Shown one piece after another: positions 41,612 through 52,519 of a stretch of 64,000 bases of DNA. Made by a program: the position numbers and the translations under genes. The notes under the pieces were generated by a model. The model was not told the origin of the DNA. It saw nothing but the letters and a program-made list of their open reading frames with translations, and made no database searches. How positions within the stretch are numbered: the stretch's first letter is position 1; every line of letters starts with the position of its first letter. Source of the stretch: Eumeta japonica (taxonomy: Eukaryota > Arthropoda > Insecta > Lepidoptera > Psychidae); contig BGZK01000082.1 of assembly GCA_005406025.1 (NCBI GenBank), positions 558,001 through 622,000 on the forward strand, given 5' to 3'.

Positions 41612-43041
41612 ACAGTGTGTCGGTTACGGTAATGGTGACAGTGTCGCGAGTTCAATGGTTCTGTCCAATCTTGAAAATGCCAACGTGAATATGTATCTAT
41701 ATGAACGTACACAATATGTGTACATACTTATATACAGAGGTGTCGGTTACGGTAACAGTGACAGTGTCGCGAGTTCAATGGTTCTGTCCAATCTTGAAAA
41801 ATGCCAACGTGAATGTGTATCTATGTACGAACGTACACAATATGTGTACATACTTATATACGGTGTCGGTTACGGTAATGGTGACAGTGTCGCGAGTTCA
41901 ATGGTTCTGTCCAATCTTGAAAAATGCCAACGTGAATGTGTATCTATGTACGAACGTACACAATATGTGTACATACTTATATACAGAGGTGTCGGTTACG
42001 GTATCAGTGACAGTGTCGCGAGTTCAATGGTTTTGTCCAATCTTGAAAAATGCCAACGTGAATGTGTATCTATGTACGAACGTACACAATATGTGTACAT
42101 ACTTATATAAAGGGTGTCGGTTACGGTAACAGTGACAGTGTCGCGAGTTCAATGGTTCTGTCCAATCTTGAAAAATGCCAACGTGCATGTGTATCTATGT
42201 ACGAACGTACACAATATGTGTACATACTTATATAAAGTGGTGTCGGTTACGGTAACAGTGACAGTGTCGCGAGTTCAATGGTTCTGTCCAATCTTGAAAA
42301 ATGCCAACGTGCATGTGTATCTATGTACGAACGTACACAATATGTGTACATACTTATATACAGAGGTGTCGGTTACGGTAACAGTGACAGTGTCGCGAGT
42401 TCAATGGTTCTGTCCAATCTTGAAAAATGCCAACGTGCATGTGTATCTATGTACGAACGTACACAATATGTGTACATACTTATATAAAGAGGTGTCGGTT
42501 ACGGTAACAGTGACAGTGTCGCGAGTTCAATGGTTCTGTCCAATCTTGAAAAATGCCAACGTGCATGTGTATCTGTGTTTATATACAGAGGTGTCGGTTA
42601 CGGTAACAGTGACAGTGTCGCGAGTTCAATGGTTCTGTCAATCTTGAAAATGCCAACGTGAATGTGTATCTATGTACGAACGTACACAATATGTGTACAT
42701 ACTTATATACAGAGGTGTCGGTTACGGTAACAGTGACAGTGTCGCGAGTTCAATGGTTCTGTCCAATCTTGAAAAATGCCAACGTGAATGTGTATCTATG
42801 TACGAACGCACACAATATGTGTACATACTTATATACAGAGGTGTCGGTTACGGTAACAGTGACAGTGTCGCGAGTTCAATGGTTCTGTCCAATCTTGAAA
42901 AATGCCAACGTGCATGTGTATCTATGTACGAACGTACACAATATGTGTACATACTTATATACAGAGGTGTCGGTTACGGTAACGGCAACAGTGTCGCCAG
43001 TTCAATGGTTTTTTCCCATCTCAAAAACGCTCAACGCGCCT

Positions 43042-43627
43042 AAAGAAGTTTTCACTTCAAAAATTAAAAATAAAATCCCGGTTTTCTATAAACTTCTCAT
43101 TGGATGTCGATTTTCTTAAATCCCATATGTCGGAATCGAATTTGTATCCAGACGTCGTTGGTTCCGTAAACAGCAACCAAGATACAAACAAATATAATGT
43201 GCACGACATATATCATGGTTGAGCACAGCCGGAATAGTTACGAGAGCTTTATCCAATTATCTTGAAGTGTCGTTGACGTGTAATTGAGTGTATGTTAGCG
43301 AAATCGACCCTCAAATTCCGACTTACCCTATGACAAAGCGTGTTGTTGTATTGGAAATGATTATGGCAGACGAAGTGTATTTACTGTGATACAAATACCT
43401 AACTATTTATCTAAACATACAAATTATTATATATATCTGAAAAATATGTCACAATGTCCGCGTTTCGTATTTTTAAATATTAAAATAATCTTTTAGTTTA
43501 TAGATATTCATTATCTACCTGTCTGCTTGGGTATAATAAGAAATTAGTGATTCAATTTACAATCGATATTTCTTTATCGATGTTCTGAGTAAAGTAAAAT
43601 TGTTCAATAAGAGACAGTGTCTAAAGT
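43042..43627. other. Right flank of the satellite
   Basis: Starts GCCTAAAGAAGTTTTCACTT, where the diverged last satellite unit fades out. The rest is moderately AT-rich with no gene. The 8-base target site TCTAAAGT of the hAT element is at its end (43620-43627). Confidence 0.6.
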
Positions 43628-43679
43628 CAAGGGCGTCGCCAAGGGGGGGAAGGGAGGGGCAGCTGCCCCCCCCTAGAGA

Positions 43680-43959
43680 TTCTAAAAAAGTTGCCAAATA
43701 TAATGCAACCGCATTATATTTACAACAAGCGTTGAAAATTTTGATCGCTCTTCCATGCACGACGTGTACGGTAGAGCGATCGTTTAGCAGCCTCAGGAGA
43801 CTAAAAACCTGGCTAAGAAGCACTTTAAGTGAAAATCGCCTCAATGGTTTGGCCATGATGAGTGTGCACCGAAAACTTATACATGGAAACTTACAAGATT
43901 TTAATAATAAAGTGGTCGAGAAGTTTACAATGAATCCTCGAAAATTATGTTTTAATTAA
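43680..43959 (+). pseudogene. hAT transposase C-terminal dimerisation domain fragment
   Basis: Reads KKVAKYNATALYLQQALKIL then TCTVERSFSSLRRLKTWLRS, TLSENRLNGLAMMSVHRKL and a stop at 43959. The 'TVERSFS.LRRLKT.LRS....RL.GLA....H' pattern is the hAT family dimerisation domain found in ZMYM/'52 kDa repressor'-like insect transposases. The zinc finger and catalytic regions are missing and there is no start codon inside the element. Confidence 0.88.
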
Positions 43960-44252
43960 CCTAATATAAACAAACAACGACCACTATAATATTAAAATCT
44001 GGTAACTTAAAAAAAAAATACGCAGTACACTTATTCAAATTCAAACTTCTTTTTATTCTATTTTTCTAATAAATGTTATTATAACTTATTTACAAGTTTT
44101 TATTGCATAGTCAAGAGCTCTTGCTCGTGTAGCTTTACACATTGGACTCTGTACTGTCACAGAATATATATGTATATAGTACTAAGATACTGTTGTTATT
44201 ACAATCGCTGTAGATGTAAGGCTCGTAGTACAAGTGAAAAGCTTCATGTGCC

Positions 44253-44330
44253 GTCGACTTTACCTACAATTCATACTTTTCTCATTCATAGAGAATGAGA
44301 AAAGTATGAATTGTAGTAGGTAAAGTCAAC
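44253..44330. repeat. Long inverted repeat inside the hAT element
   Basis: The arms at 44253-44287 and 44293-44330 pair almost completely (GTCGACTTTACCTAC... with ...GTAGTAGGTAAAGTCAAC). They share the core CAATTCATACTTTTCTCATT and its complement, have one three-base bulge and one mismatch, and a five-base loop. It would form a hairpin of about 35 bp in RNA or cruciform DNA. Confidence 0.9.
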
Positions 44331-44375
44331 TTGCCCCCCCCTGCGCTATCGGCTGGCGACGCCCTTGTCTAAAGT

Positions 44376-46578
44376 TGTCACAATTTTATTGGTTGGTTTA
44401 AAAATAAATAAGCATTTTCATAATTCAAATAGATTAATATAATATACAAATAGTTGGATGAAAATTTTTGGTAATTAAATAAAAATAGTTTTATTTTTTT
44501 AACGCCTTAGCAGTTCCTCACAAATGAAGTATTTACGTGGATTGCTTTTACTTTTTGATCAGGCGTATTATTAAAATGGGCATGCATAGAGTCAAATGTA
44601 CTTCTCAGCGGAGTAGTCAGTGACCATAGATTTGCACTCGATACGGCTTATGTGTTCAATGCTAATGTCTTAGATGCTCACCATTTTTTTAAATATATAA
44701 CAAGTTCAAAGAAATTGTAGGTATAAAGTGGATGTTTGTTGTCGAAGGGTCGATAAGAAACGTATTAGAACAGAGCTGCCTTAAAAAAATGTGCACGTTA
44801 TTAGAAGTATATTTGTATCCAATTATCTATAAAAAGTTTAAAAAGATAAGAAAGTACTATTTGAATAAATTATCATTTCTATTGGTGTCGGTTGTTGGTG
44901 CTAGTAGGATATTATTTGAATATCATTATTCATATTTAAAAATTTTGGTAAGATTTATTCATGATACAATCGAATTCAAATCGATTAAACGGTCTTGAAT
45001 ACAACATTCATACTAATATTAGAAATTCGCAATTAACTCTGTCAGACAGTCAGATACTTTTTTTTTTGCTCTAGATAGATACATTGTTTTGATAAAATTT
45101 TGTATGGAGATTGTTTGAATCACGAGACAATACATAGTCTTTTTTGTTTATCTTTCTGTCTGTCTGTATTTTTCTTAATAACTCGACAACTGACACACCG
45201 ATACTTGCTTTGATGCAATAATAAAACATATGGTAACGTAAAATATAAGCTACCTTTCAATATGAAATGGCCATTGGCGGAGGCAGCCGTTCATCTGAAC
45301 TAACTACACTCATTTGATGAAAATTCATAATATCTAGTAATAGTCAATAATGCAGGTCATTCGCTCTGCTTTTTATGATATGACGTCTTTCTCTACTTCA
45401 GAGTAAAGTTGTAAATCCAGTGGGACAGCTAAATTATTATGTAGAAGCTTTCGCGTAAGCCTGCGACAGCCTCCCGACTCTTATCCGTGTCCATATCGAA
45501 ATTCATCAAAATAGATTTAGGCGCGAAAGCCTAATAAACAAATTCACTTTCACATTTATAATATTGATGGGATTATTAGCATAAAAAGCTATTTATATAA
45601 AAGGACGACTTAACACCGCATAGGCGTTCGTGATTTAAATATTCCGCGACAAACTTTGACGCAATTTCATCACATTGTCGATATGAACTCGATTAAAACA
45701 TATCCTGACCTACTTAGTGGACAAGTCACAGTGTGATGGGGGACGCTACTCGCGCGAAAATATAGAATCTAGACGAAGACTCGACTAAATAAAGCGCTTA
45801 TTAAACTACTCGACTATAATTTTGATGTTGACACACGATTAGTTACCAAATTACTCGCTACTCCACTAAATCACTGGCCTAGTCAGAACAAGTCTTTAAG
45901 GGCATGACAGGTGCAATGAAGCGAACGCAGCGCAAGCCGTGGCAGAAAACTGTACCAATCTGGGAAAATCTATGAAAATTACTTTGCGTTTCCAACAATT
46001 TATCTTTCGAAATACGAGTTGGTTATTATAATTATTATTGAGCTATGAACTGTAAAAAAATACGACACAAACGAGTATATACTTATATGTTGAGCGATAG
46101 TTAATAATTAATGTATTCATTAAATAAAATAAATATCATAAATCCTTTACACAGCGCTAGCTAATTCGCATATTAAATAAATACAAGCCTTGCTTTACTA
46201 TGTAAAACAAACTATTTGATATACTTAATCCCAATTAATTGCGACGACCCATTGCGTACAATAAATCGATTTTTAATTTGGCATGATTTTGAAATTATTT
46301 CAGTAAATGTCAACTGAGTATTTCGTATTGCAAATTGTCTTTTTATTAACAGTGTCGCTTCTACAGTGAAATCACTAAAGTATAACAATGAGATTTGATC
46401 GCATACGCGAATTCAAAAACCGTTAGAAATCGTGATTTCTCAATTGTTCTAAAATTACGCTCTCAAAGTGAAAACTGATCTATAGCGATTCTCAAAAGAT
46501 TTACAATCGATTTTGCGTCATTCGTATTTCGAGCGAAGAAAGTTTTTTCATGTAAATCGTTAGCTTTCATTTCATTTC
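44376..46578. other. Intergenic with retroelement-tail-like stretches
   Basis: 45005-45180 and 45430-45580 contain pieces I recall from lepidopteran LINE 3' ends (for example TTCGCGTAAGCCTGCGACAG then CATATCGAAATTCATCAAAA and CAAATTCACTTTCACATTTA). An 88-codon plus-strand frame at 44732-44998 is AT-rich and unrecognised. Otherwise nothing. Confidence 0.4.
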
Positions 46579-47145
46579 AAGATAATTCCTAGAGGCTCGA
46601 ACACAGCTCGGATACGTTGGTCTACTATGGAGTACTAGTGCCTACCTTCCGGCTCCATCATCAAACCCTGAATATCGCTCATGGTCAGATTACGTTGCAA
46701 GACAATTCCTACAAGCCCAAACATGGCTAGGATATGTTGTTTCATTATGGAATTCCAGTGTCTAACTTCTGGCTTCCATCACACCCTGAAAGTCAATCAT
46801 GGTCAAAGTGCATCTCAGAATAATTCCAACAAGCCCAAACACTGCTGGCATAAGTTGCTCCGTTATGAGGTTCCAGTGCTAACCATCTGGTTCCATTATC
46901 AGACCCTGAAAGTTAATCATGACCAAAGTGCACTTGAAGAAACCTCTATCAAGCCTGAACACGACAAGGCTACGTTGTTCTGTTATGGAGTACTGGTGTT
47001 TACCTTCCAGCTCTGAAAATCTGAAAGGTTAGAGTAAATCTCAAGAAAACACTAACAAGCTCAAACACGACTAGGATATGTTTTCCGTTATGGAGTTCCT
47101 GTGCCTACCTTCTGGCTCCATCATCAGATCAGTCCAATTATACCA
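46579..47145 (+). repeat. Tandem array, about five units of about 118 bp
   Basis: Units start near 46579, 46699, 46817, 46937 and 47043. Each carries AATTCC.ACAAGCCCAAACA, GTTGTTCCGTTATGGAGTTC, CTACCTTCTGGCTCCATCAT and CAATCATGGTCAAAGTGCA. Units are clearly diverged (older than the 36-43 kb satellite) and the fourth is shortened. The 111-codon frame across it is a by-product of the periodicity. Confidence 0.8.
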
Positions 47146-49760
47146 TATTAGTATGTTGTGATCGATTCTCGATAAGTATGAAACGTTTTAATTCAATCTA
47201 ACGCTTTAAAGTTGTTGAAAACTGCGTATAAGAACGACATTTTTTTATAAGTACCCAAAGAAAAGTTTCTGGAATCGATTTTCGCTGTAGAGTAATAAGG
47301 CGATAGGCGGTTTTGATATTGTTGATAATGAATGAATTAGTTACATGGGGATTGATATTGAACCTTAAATTGAACGCGAACAAGCAGTAAATAATTCTTC
47401 AATACTAGCGAAATTTCGAGGTTGGGCACCGCCCACTCTTGCCTCTCCCTACCTCTACGCCTATGGGCATAGAATGTCAAAACTGAACTTCTAGTAAACT
47501 AAAGTCTACTGTTCGTCTGTGTACAATGTTTGCGTGTGTAAATTTTCTTATAATTAGACAATGGATGATTTCAACGAAATGTGGATTAGGGTCGTCTATA
47601 ATTTAAGCTGTATATTATGCGAACCAATTGCGCACAAGTGGTAGAAAGAAAAATTTAAATGTCATTGCTTTTAAATTTTACATATTCGTTTGGTCGTTAT
47701 GCTTGAACGGGGAGACGGGAAGTAAGGATACGACAAGAGTAAGATGAGAGATAAGGATTGAAAAAGAAAGAGAAAGTAGAAAGAGGACGAGAGAGACCGA
47801 AAAAGCAAGAAAGAGGATTTGAAATCGAGAATAGGATCAAAGTTGGGATTCTTAGTGTAGTCAGGATTAGAATTAGGATCAAGGCTTTAATATACATAGA
47901 TATAACTGAAAATGAAGGTTTTTTTTTTACCCGAGCAGAGCCATGGACAAACGTCAGTATAAGCGTGTATTACTAATTTAATTTCCACTTAAGCGCACAC
48001 GCTACCTCCATTTCAGCAAAGCGAGCAACAAAGCAGCCGGTTTGTTAACGCCATTCCCGTGTTATCTTAAATAATAATAGATTATTTTAGCGCGGTGAAC
48101 ACATAGCGGTTACCTCAGCTTTGCTGGATATCTCATTCAAAATTCTGCCTTAATCCAACTTTATTTACATTAAGTGATTATTTCACACATAGAACCAACG
48201 TTTCGTATAACCGAAAATATTATAATGTTGTATTTATGAAATAAACACACGAAAAATACAGATTTTGAGCAAAAACTATTTTTTTTAGATAAAAAAACCC
48301 CTTCTAATATAAAACACTAACGAAAATTGTGAAATTATGTTTTATATGTATACTTTTAAATGGAATATATTGTTTATCAATTTGATTCTCGTTTTAAAGC
48401 AATAATGTAAGTTTGAACTAAGAAACCCAAATATTTATAAGATTTTTAAGTCGGTATAAAATTGCTCTCTTTTATTACATTGACATAAATATAAAAAAAA
48501 GTTAACCTTTATTTTATGTAACAGATTGACATATAAATAATATTTATAATATATACATATATAAAAATGATTTTGTACCTATAAAGTTTTTATGCTGCAG
48601 CGCCACCTGGTTTCGAATAAAAATGAAGGAGATTGAGCAAAAACCCTCTGCACGAAAAAAATACTTAAACACGCCAATTTTAGTGCTTATCAATTAAACG
48701 GTATAGAAGTTAATGTGCTTTTTGGTAGGAAGTAGCAACTAAGGGGATCTCAAAAACAAATTTTATTAGATTCGGAGAAATACGTCTGTCATAACTTTTC
48801 TTTTTTTATACATATATCTGTCTCTATAATACCTGCCGGACAGACAGAAGACGATTGTGCATGATATCATAAGTTTTTCGTTTTTATATGTCGCATGTCC
48901 GATTGTCCTTTTAAATTTGTTTATTATATTGTCATTATATCCTGTACTATTTCGCAACCTCTTTTTCCCATCAGTGAAATAATTATTATATTTATTCTGT
49001 GTCAATAGTTATATTGAATTTCTTCTCCAAAACTTTTTTTTACAAAAGCATATTGATGAGGACTTAGATCATAATAGTGGGGATAATATGTCATCGCTTT
49101 AAAAAAATAACATAAAAACACGTACTCTATGGTTCACGGGAGATGTTGTCTTTTGCGGACTTAAGGCTCGGTCAGAGTTTGAATATACTAAATCCAAATC
49201 ATTAATAACGCTAATGAACTTCTAATAAAAATGGGAAATTTAGCAATACAAAGAATTTCTTGGCGCTTACTTAATTCTTTTAAATTGACAATGGATGAAC
49301 CAACTTTGTGATTGTAATTCAGCAAAATTAATTACTCGTAAAATCACAAAATCCTTTATAATTATCGTTATGCGACTCGGAAAAGTTATAAATAATTACG
49401 AAAATTAAAAAAAAAATTATGAACAACTTTTAGGTAAGAAAACTATACAATACAGATGTTTGTCGCATTTATAGTTAACGAAACCATAACACAAAACAAA
49501 GCAATTCATGAAAAAAAATGCTAAACGTATACATTGTCTCATTGAAAAGTGTTTCTTCTACATAAGTACAGTATGACTGAAAACGTTCAGGAACACATTG
49601 CTTTTCCCTTTACGACTACGGGAACGTAACTTTAAAAGAAATATATGCAGCCTTTGATCCCTTGTAATTGCAAGGTATCGCTATACCATAATGCATTTAT
49701 ATCTATAATTAATTTAAATTAAGATGCGGTTGTTGCATAAAAAGAGAATGATTTATCATG
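47146..49760. other. Intergenic with a period-6 array at 47700-47890
   Basis: 47700-47890 is purine-rich with words such as AGGATTGAAAAAGAAAGAG, GAGAGACCGAAAAAGC and GGATTAGAATTAGGATC. The remainder is AT-rich. No gene. Confidence 0.5.
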
Positions 49761-50058
49761 GGTTCCTTGTCGGAATATGAAACCCTAAAAACATTTTTTT
49801 TTACCTCTATTTTATAGACTAATAACATATGACGCCGACAACCACGACAAAAAACGTTTTTTTTTTTTTTCACATTTTTATTTCAAGAACATGAGTTCTT
49901 TGTAAGTGTATATATACGAATGAAAAAAATGTTAGATATGTTATAATTAATTCATTTTTTTTGTGTCGTACATTTATTTGGAATTATACTTCTTTAGGCG
50001 TCTTATAAAAAATGATGAGATTGAAGTTTTACGATGCACATGCGCATTGTCACAAAAC

Positions 50059-50093
50059 AACTTCATAGTATAGATTTTCTATACTATGAAGTT
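50059..50093. repeat. Perfect 15-bp hairpin
   Basis: The arms AACTTCATAGTATAG (50059-50073) and CTATACTATGAAGTT (50079-50093) are exact complements around a five-base loop. There is no poly-T or flanking gene to suggest a role; it may be a minimal inverted-repeat element. Confidence 0.85.
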
Positions 50094-50289
50094 GGTTGCT
50101 AAACTTCTTGTTTATAGCTCGGTGACAGTGCCACCAACCTTTATCAGGTAGCTGTAGAACGCGATTACCATAGATATTGAAAATATTATCAATTTGCAGA
50201 TTCAAAATAAACCAAAATTGTGTAGGTGTTTCTCCATCACTTGATTCGTGATAGCCAATTTGAATGGTGACATAAATAAGTTATATCGC

Positions 50290-50440
50290 ACGTAATCAAC
50301 AATTTCAATGATTTATAACGTGGCCGAAGACTCCTATAGCCCGTTAGTGAAGTCTGTATACAAATCCTTCCAGTCGTTTTCGCGTGATGGGCGTACATAT
50401 AAACGGACAAACAGAGAAAAATTTCAAATACCATTGAAAC
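50290..50440 (+). repeat. Non-LTR retroelement 3'-tail-like sequence
   Basis: ATAACGTGGCCGAAGACTCC, TAGCCCGTTAGTGAAGTCTG, CTTCCAGTCGTTTTCGCGTG and ATATAAACGGACAAACAG follow a pattern I recall from repeat copies in Lepidoptera. The short open frames here on both strands are shadows of it. Confidence 0.4.
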
Positions 50441-52050
50441 GTGTTCTGTTATCGATTCTAAGGGTTGCCATAATATATTTTTTTCAATATATTCAATTTA
50501 CAGACTTTCGCACCTTTTGTGATGTGTATAAATAATTAATAATTATCGGTGTATTATCGATATTCTTACCGCTTACCTAACAATTTATCGAGTCGATACA
50601 ATAAAACAAGATAATTGGAACTGATTTGCAAATGCAATAATTTAATATCACCTCCGATATGAAATCGCTTACTCGCGGTCTGAATAAGGAAAATAGCTTT
50701 GTTATATATTCTGTGCATAGCTCATGTCGTATGTTAAGATATCAGCAAGCGTGTAGCAATTATATATTTTATAGTGTTTCCTGAATTGAATGTCAATAGC
50801 ACATTTAATAATTAATTATTATCATGTTCCATGTAAAGCTTCATAGATGGATATTTATTTATGTGGAACCCGGGAACGGAACTTTGTTTGGGACATAAGT
50901 AAACCCGATGTAAGTAGATCGTCTAGCTGGATATATTTTATAATTTATATTTTCTACTTACTAAAATAGCTAGAGCTCTTCTCAAACGGGTAGGTTTTAG
51001 TGAACACAATATTATTAAGCTCTTTCAGAAAAGTTATAAATGTCGCCGTTGTCAAAACCATGTAAAGTCAATCAATTAAATCATAACTTTAAAATCGTGC
51101 TTAATTATAATACGAATAATCTATATAAATAGAATTATTAAAAATAAAAGAAAATGATATCGTTTTTCTATTGCATCCAGCCATTTATTACATCATATCA
51201 CAGTTTATTAATTTTTTTATTATTATTTATTTCGAATATTAATTTCTATTTCCATAGAATAGTATTTTCTTAATTTATCTTAGCAATTATCTCTCTGCAG
51301 GTATCTTAATAATGGATTGATAAAAGTTACAATAATTTTCCTTGTACAAAAAGAAGCTAGTTCTGTTATTATTGGGTTGGAACTTATAGCGGAACTAGAT
51401 TGGAATGGCGGCTTATTAGAGACACGGCGGAGATAGGACGGGCATCGGAGACGAGGGCAGCATCAGGGTCGAAACCGGGACTAGGACAGGAAGCGAGAGA
51501 CAGCCGAGATCTAGATCGGTTAGCAAGAGAACCAGTACGGGGACCGGCATCGGGATGATGGCGAGGTCGGAAGCGAAGTGAGAATGGAACAATTGTGAAG
51601 GTCGAGAGTACTAATTCATCCTTTGTTCACGTAGGCGAAACAGGGGGCTAAAGCTAGTATACGAATAAAGATATCCCGCTCCGCGTCGTCGTCTGTTGTC
51701 GTTATTCAACTAATCATTTGATAGCGTTTCAAAGATGCAGGGACGTATCGTAGGGCATTAGACTCATAAAAAAAATATTCGTATGCTGAATGTGTGGGAT
51801 ATGTGGGATGAATACGTGGGAAGAAAAAATGAAATATTTGCTATTTTGCTATTTCTTTCTTTTTTTTCGGAAGTGAAGTTTATCGCATACATTACGCGTC
51901 GATATAACATAATAAATTTGCTGTTTTCTAGTGTCATCTCAGTCTAATTGAAAATTTAAGATATTTACAATTTTATAGTTAAACACAGCATAAAATGATA
52001 TCAATATAGACAATCGTAAGAAATTTATATTTTTGATATCATAATTTAAT
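50441..52050. other. Intergenic with a period-6 array at 51395-51600
   Basis: 51395-51600 repeats GGAGATAGGACGGGCATCGG, GAAACCGGGACTAGGACAGG and similar words. It ends in AGGCGAAACAGGGGGCTAAAGC...CTAGTAT (51629-51659), the inverted form of the border at 25034. The rest is AT-rich. Confidence 0.45.
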
Positions 52051-52054
52051 AAAA

Positions 52055-52336
52055 ATATAATTTAAAAAAACTAAAAAACACCCTTTTTTTTGTCGAAACA
52101 AAAAGCAAGCACATCAAACTAAAATGTTTACTTTGATGTGCTTTAAAATAAAATAAAATAAAATGGGACGCTTTGTGCCATATTTTTTGTATATTGAGCA
52201 ACCCACGCTTTTTCCACAATAATACTGGTATTTTTCGTCATTGTTCACTATTTTTTTCAGCTTATATTAAGAATTATTTTTCACTTTTTAGTTTGATGTG
52301 CTTTAAAAGAGTGTTTTTTAGTTTTTTTTAAACTAT
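52055..52336. mobile_element. Small TIR element
   Basis: The left arm TTTAAAAAAACTAAAAAACAC (52061-52081) and the right arm GTGTTTTTTAGTTTTTTTTAAA (52311-52332) are inverted complements with a one-base length difference. The interior has a second, smaller inverted pair, GCACATCAAA (52109-52118) with TTTGATGTGC (52132-52141), and a third copy of that word at 52292. It has no coding capacity. Confidence 0.6.
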
Positions 52337-52519
52337 ATTTATTTTTCACTTTTTAGTTCGATTGTTCATTAAAAATTTGTAATTTGTAACAATACAACAA
52401 TAGTTGAATTATTAACAATGCTTATTACTGTGACTAAATTCTATTACAAAACAGTAATAGAATTTGTAACAGTAATAAGCCACTTGCTCTCACGCAGACG
52501 ATACGTGACGAAATTATTC

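Larger units (their letters stand above)
36299..43041 (+). repeat. 6.7-kb satellite array, 123/126-bp unit, about 55 copies
   Basis: Each unit contains GTGTCGGTTACGGTAAC, GTGTCGCGAGTTCAATGG, GCCAACGTGAATGTG and TGTACGAACGTACACAATATG. Two lengths occur: 123 bp (junction TATACGGTGT) and 126 bp (TATACAGAGGTGT). Four classes are visible: S (ACGGTAACAGTGACAG), G (GTAATGGTGACAG), E (GTAATGGTGAAAG) and R (the 126-bp form). Counting the GTCGGTTACGG core, I find 55 copies. Unit identity is very high, so the array is young or homogenised. Both end units carry the rare variant AACGG(T/C)AACAGTGTCGC, and the last unit is strongly diverged. The long open frames (up to 574 codons) follow from the multiple-of-three lengths and are broken by A-tract indels, so I do not call a gene. 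Confidence 0.97.
43628..44367 (+). mobile_element. hAT-family element, 740-bp internal-deletion derivative
   Basis: The terminal inverted repeats are exact: CAAGGGCGTCGCCA at 43628-43641 and TGGCGACGCCCTTG at 44354-44367. The 8-base target duplication TCTAAAGT is present on both sides (43620-43627 and 44368-44375), the hallmark of hAT transposons. The interior keeps only the C-terminal transposase part plus about 400 bases of 3' non-coding sequence, so it cannot move on its own but retains both ends. Confidence 0.92.

Noticed and set aside
36299..43041. A CRISPR array
   Set aside because: The whole 123/126-bp unit is repeated; there are no unique spacers between short repeats, and the DNA is animal nuclear.
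44732..44998. An 88-codon plus-strand frame
   Set aside because: AT-rich composition, no similarity recognised, no neighbouring splice or promoter evidence.
46681..47016. A 111-codon frame over the 118-bp array
   Set aside because: It simply tracks the tandem repeat; unit lengths vary and the frame is lost in the fourth unit.
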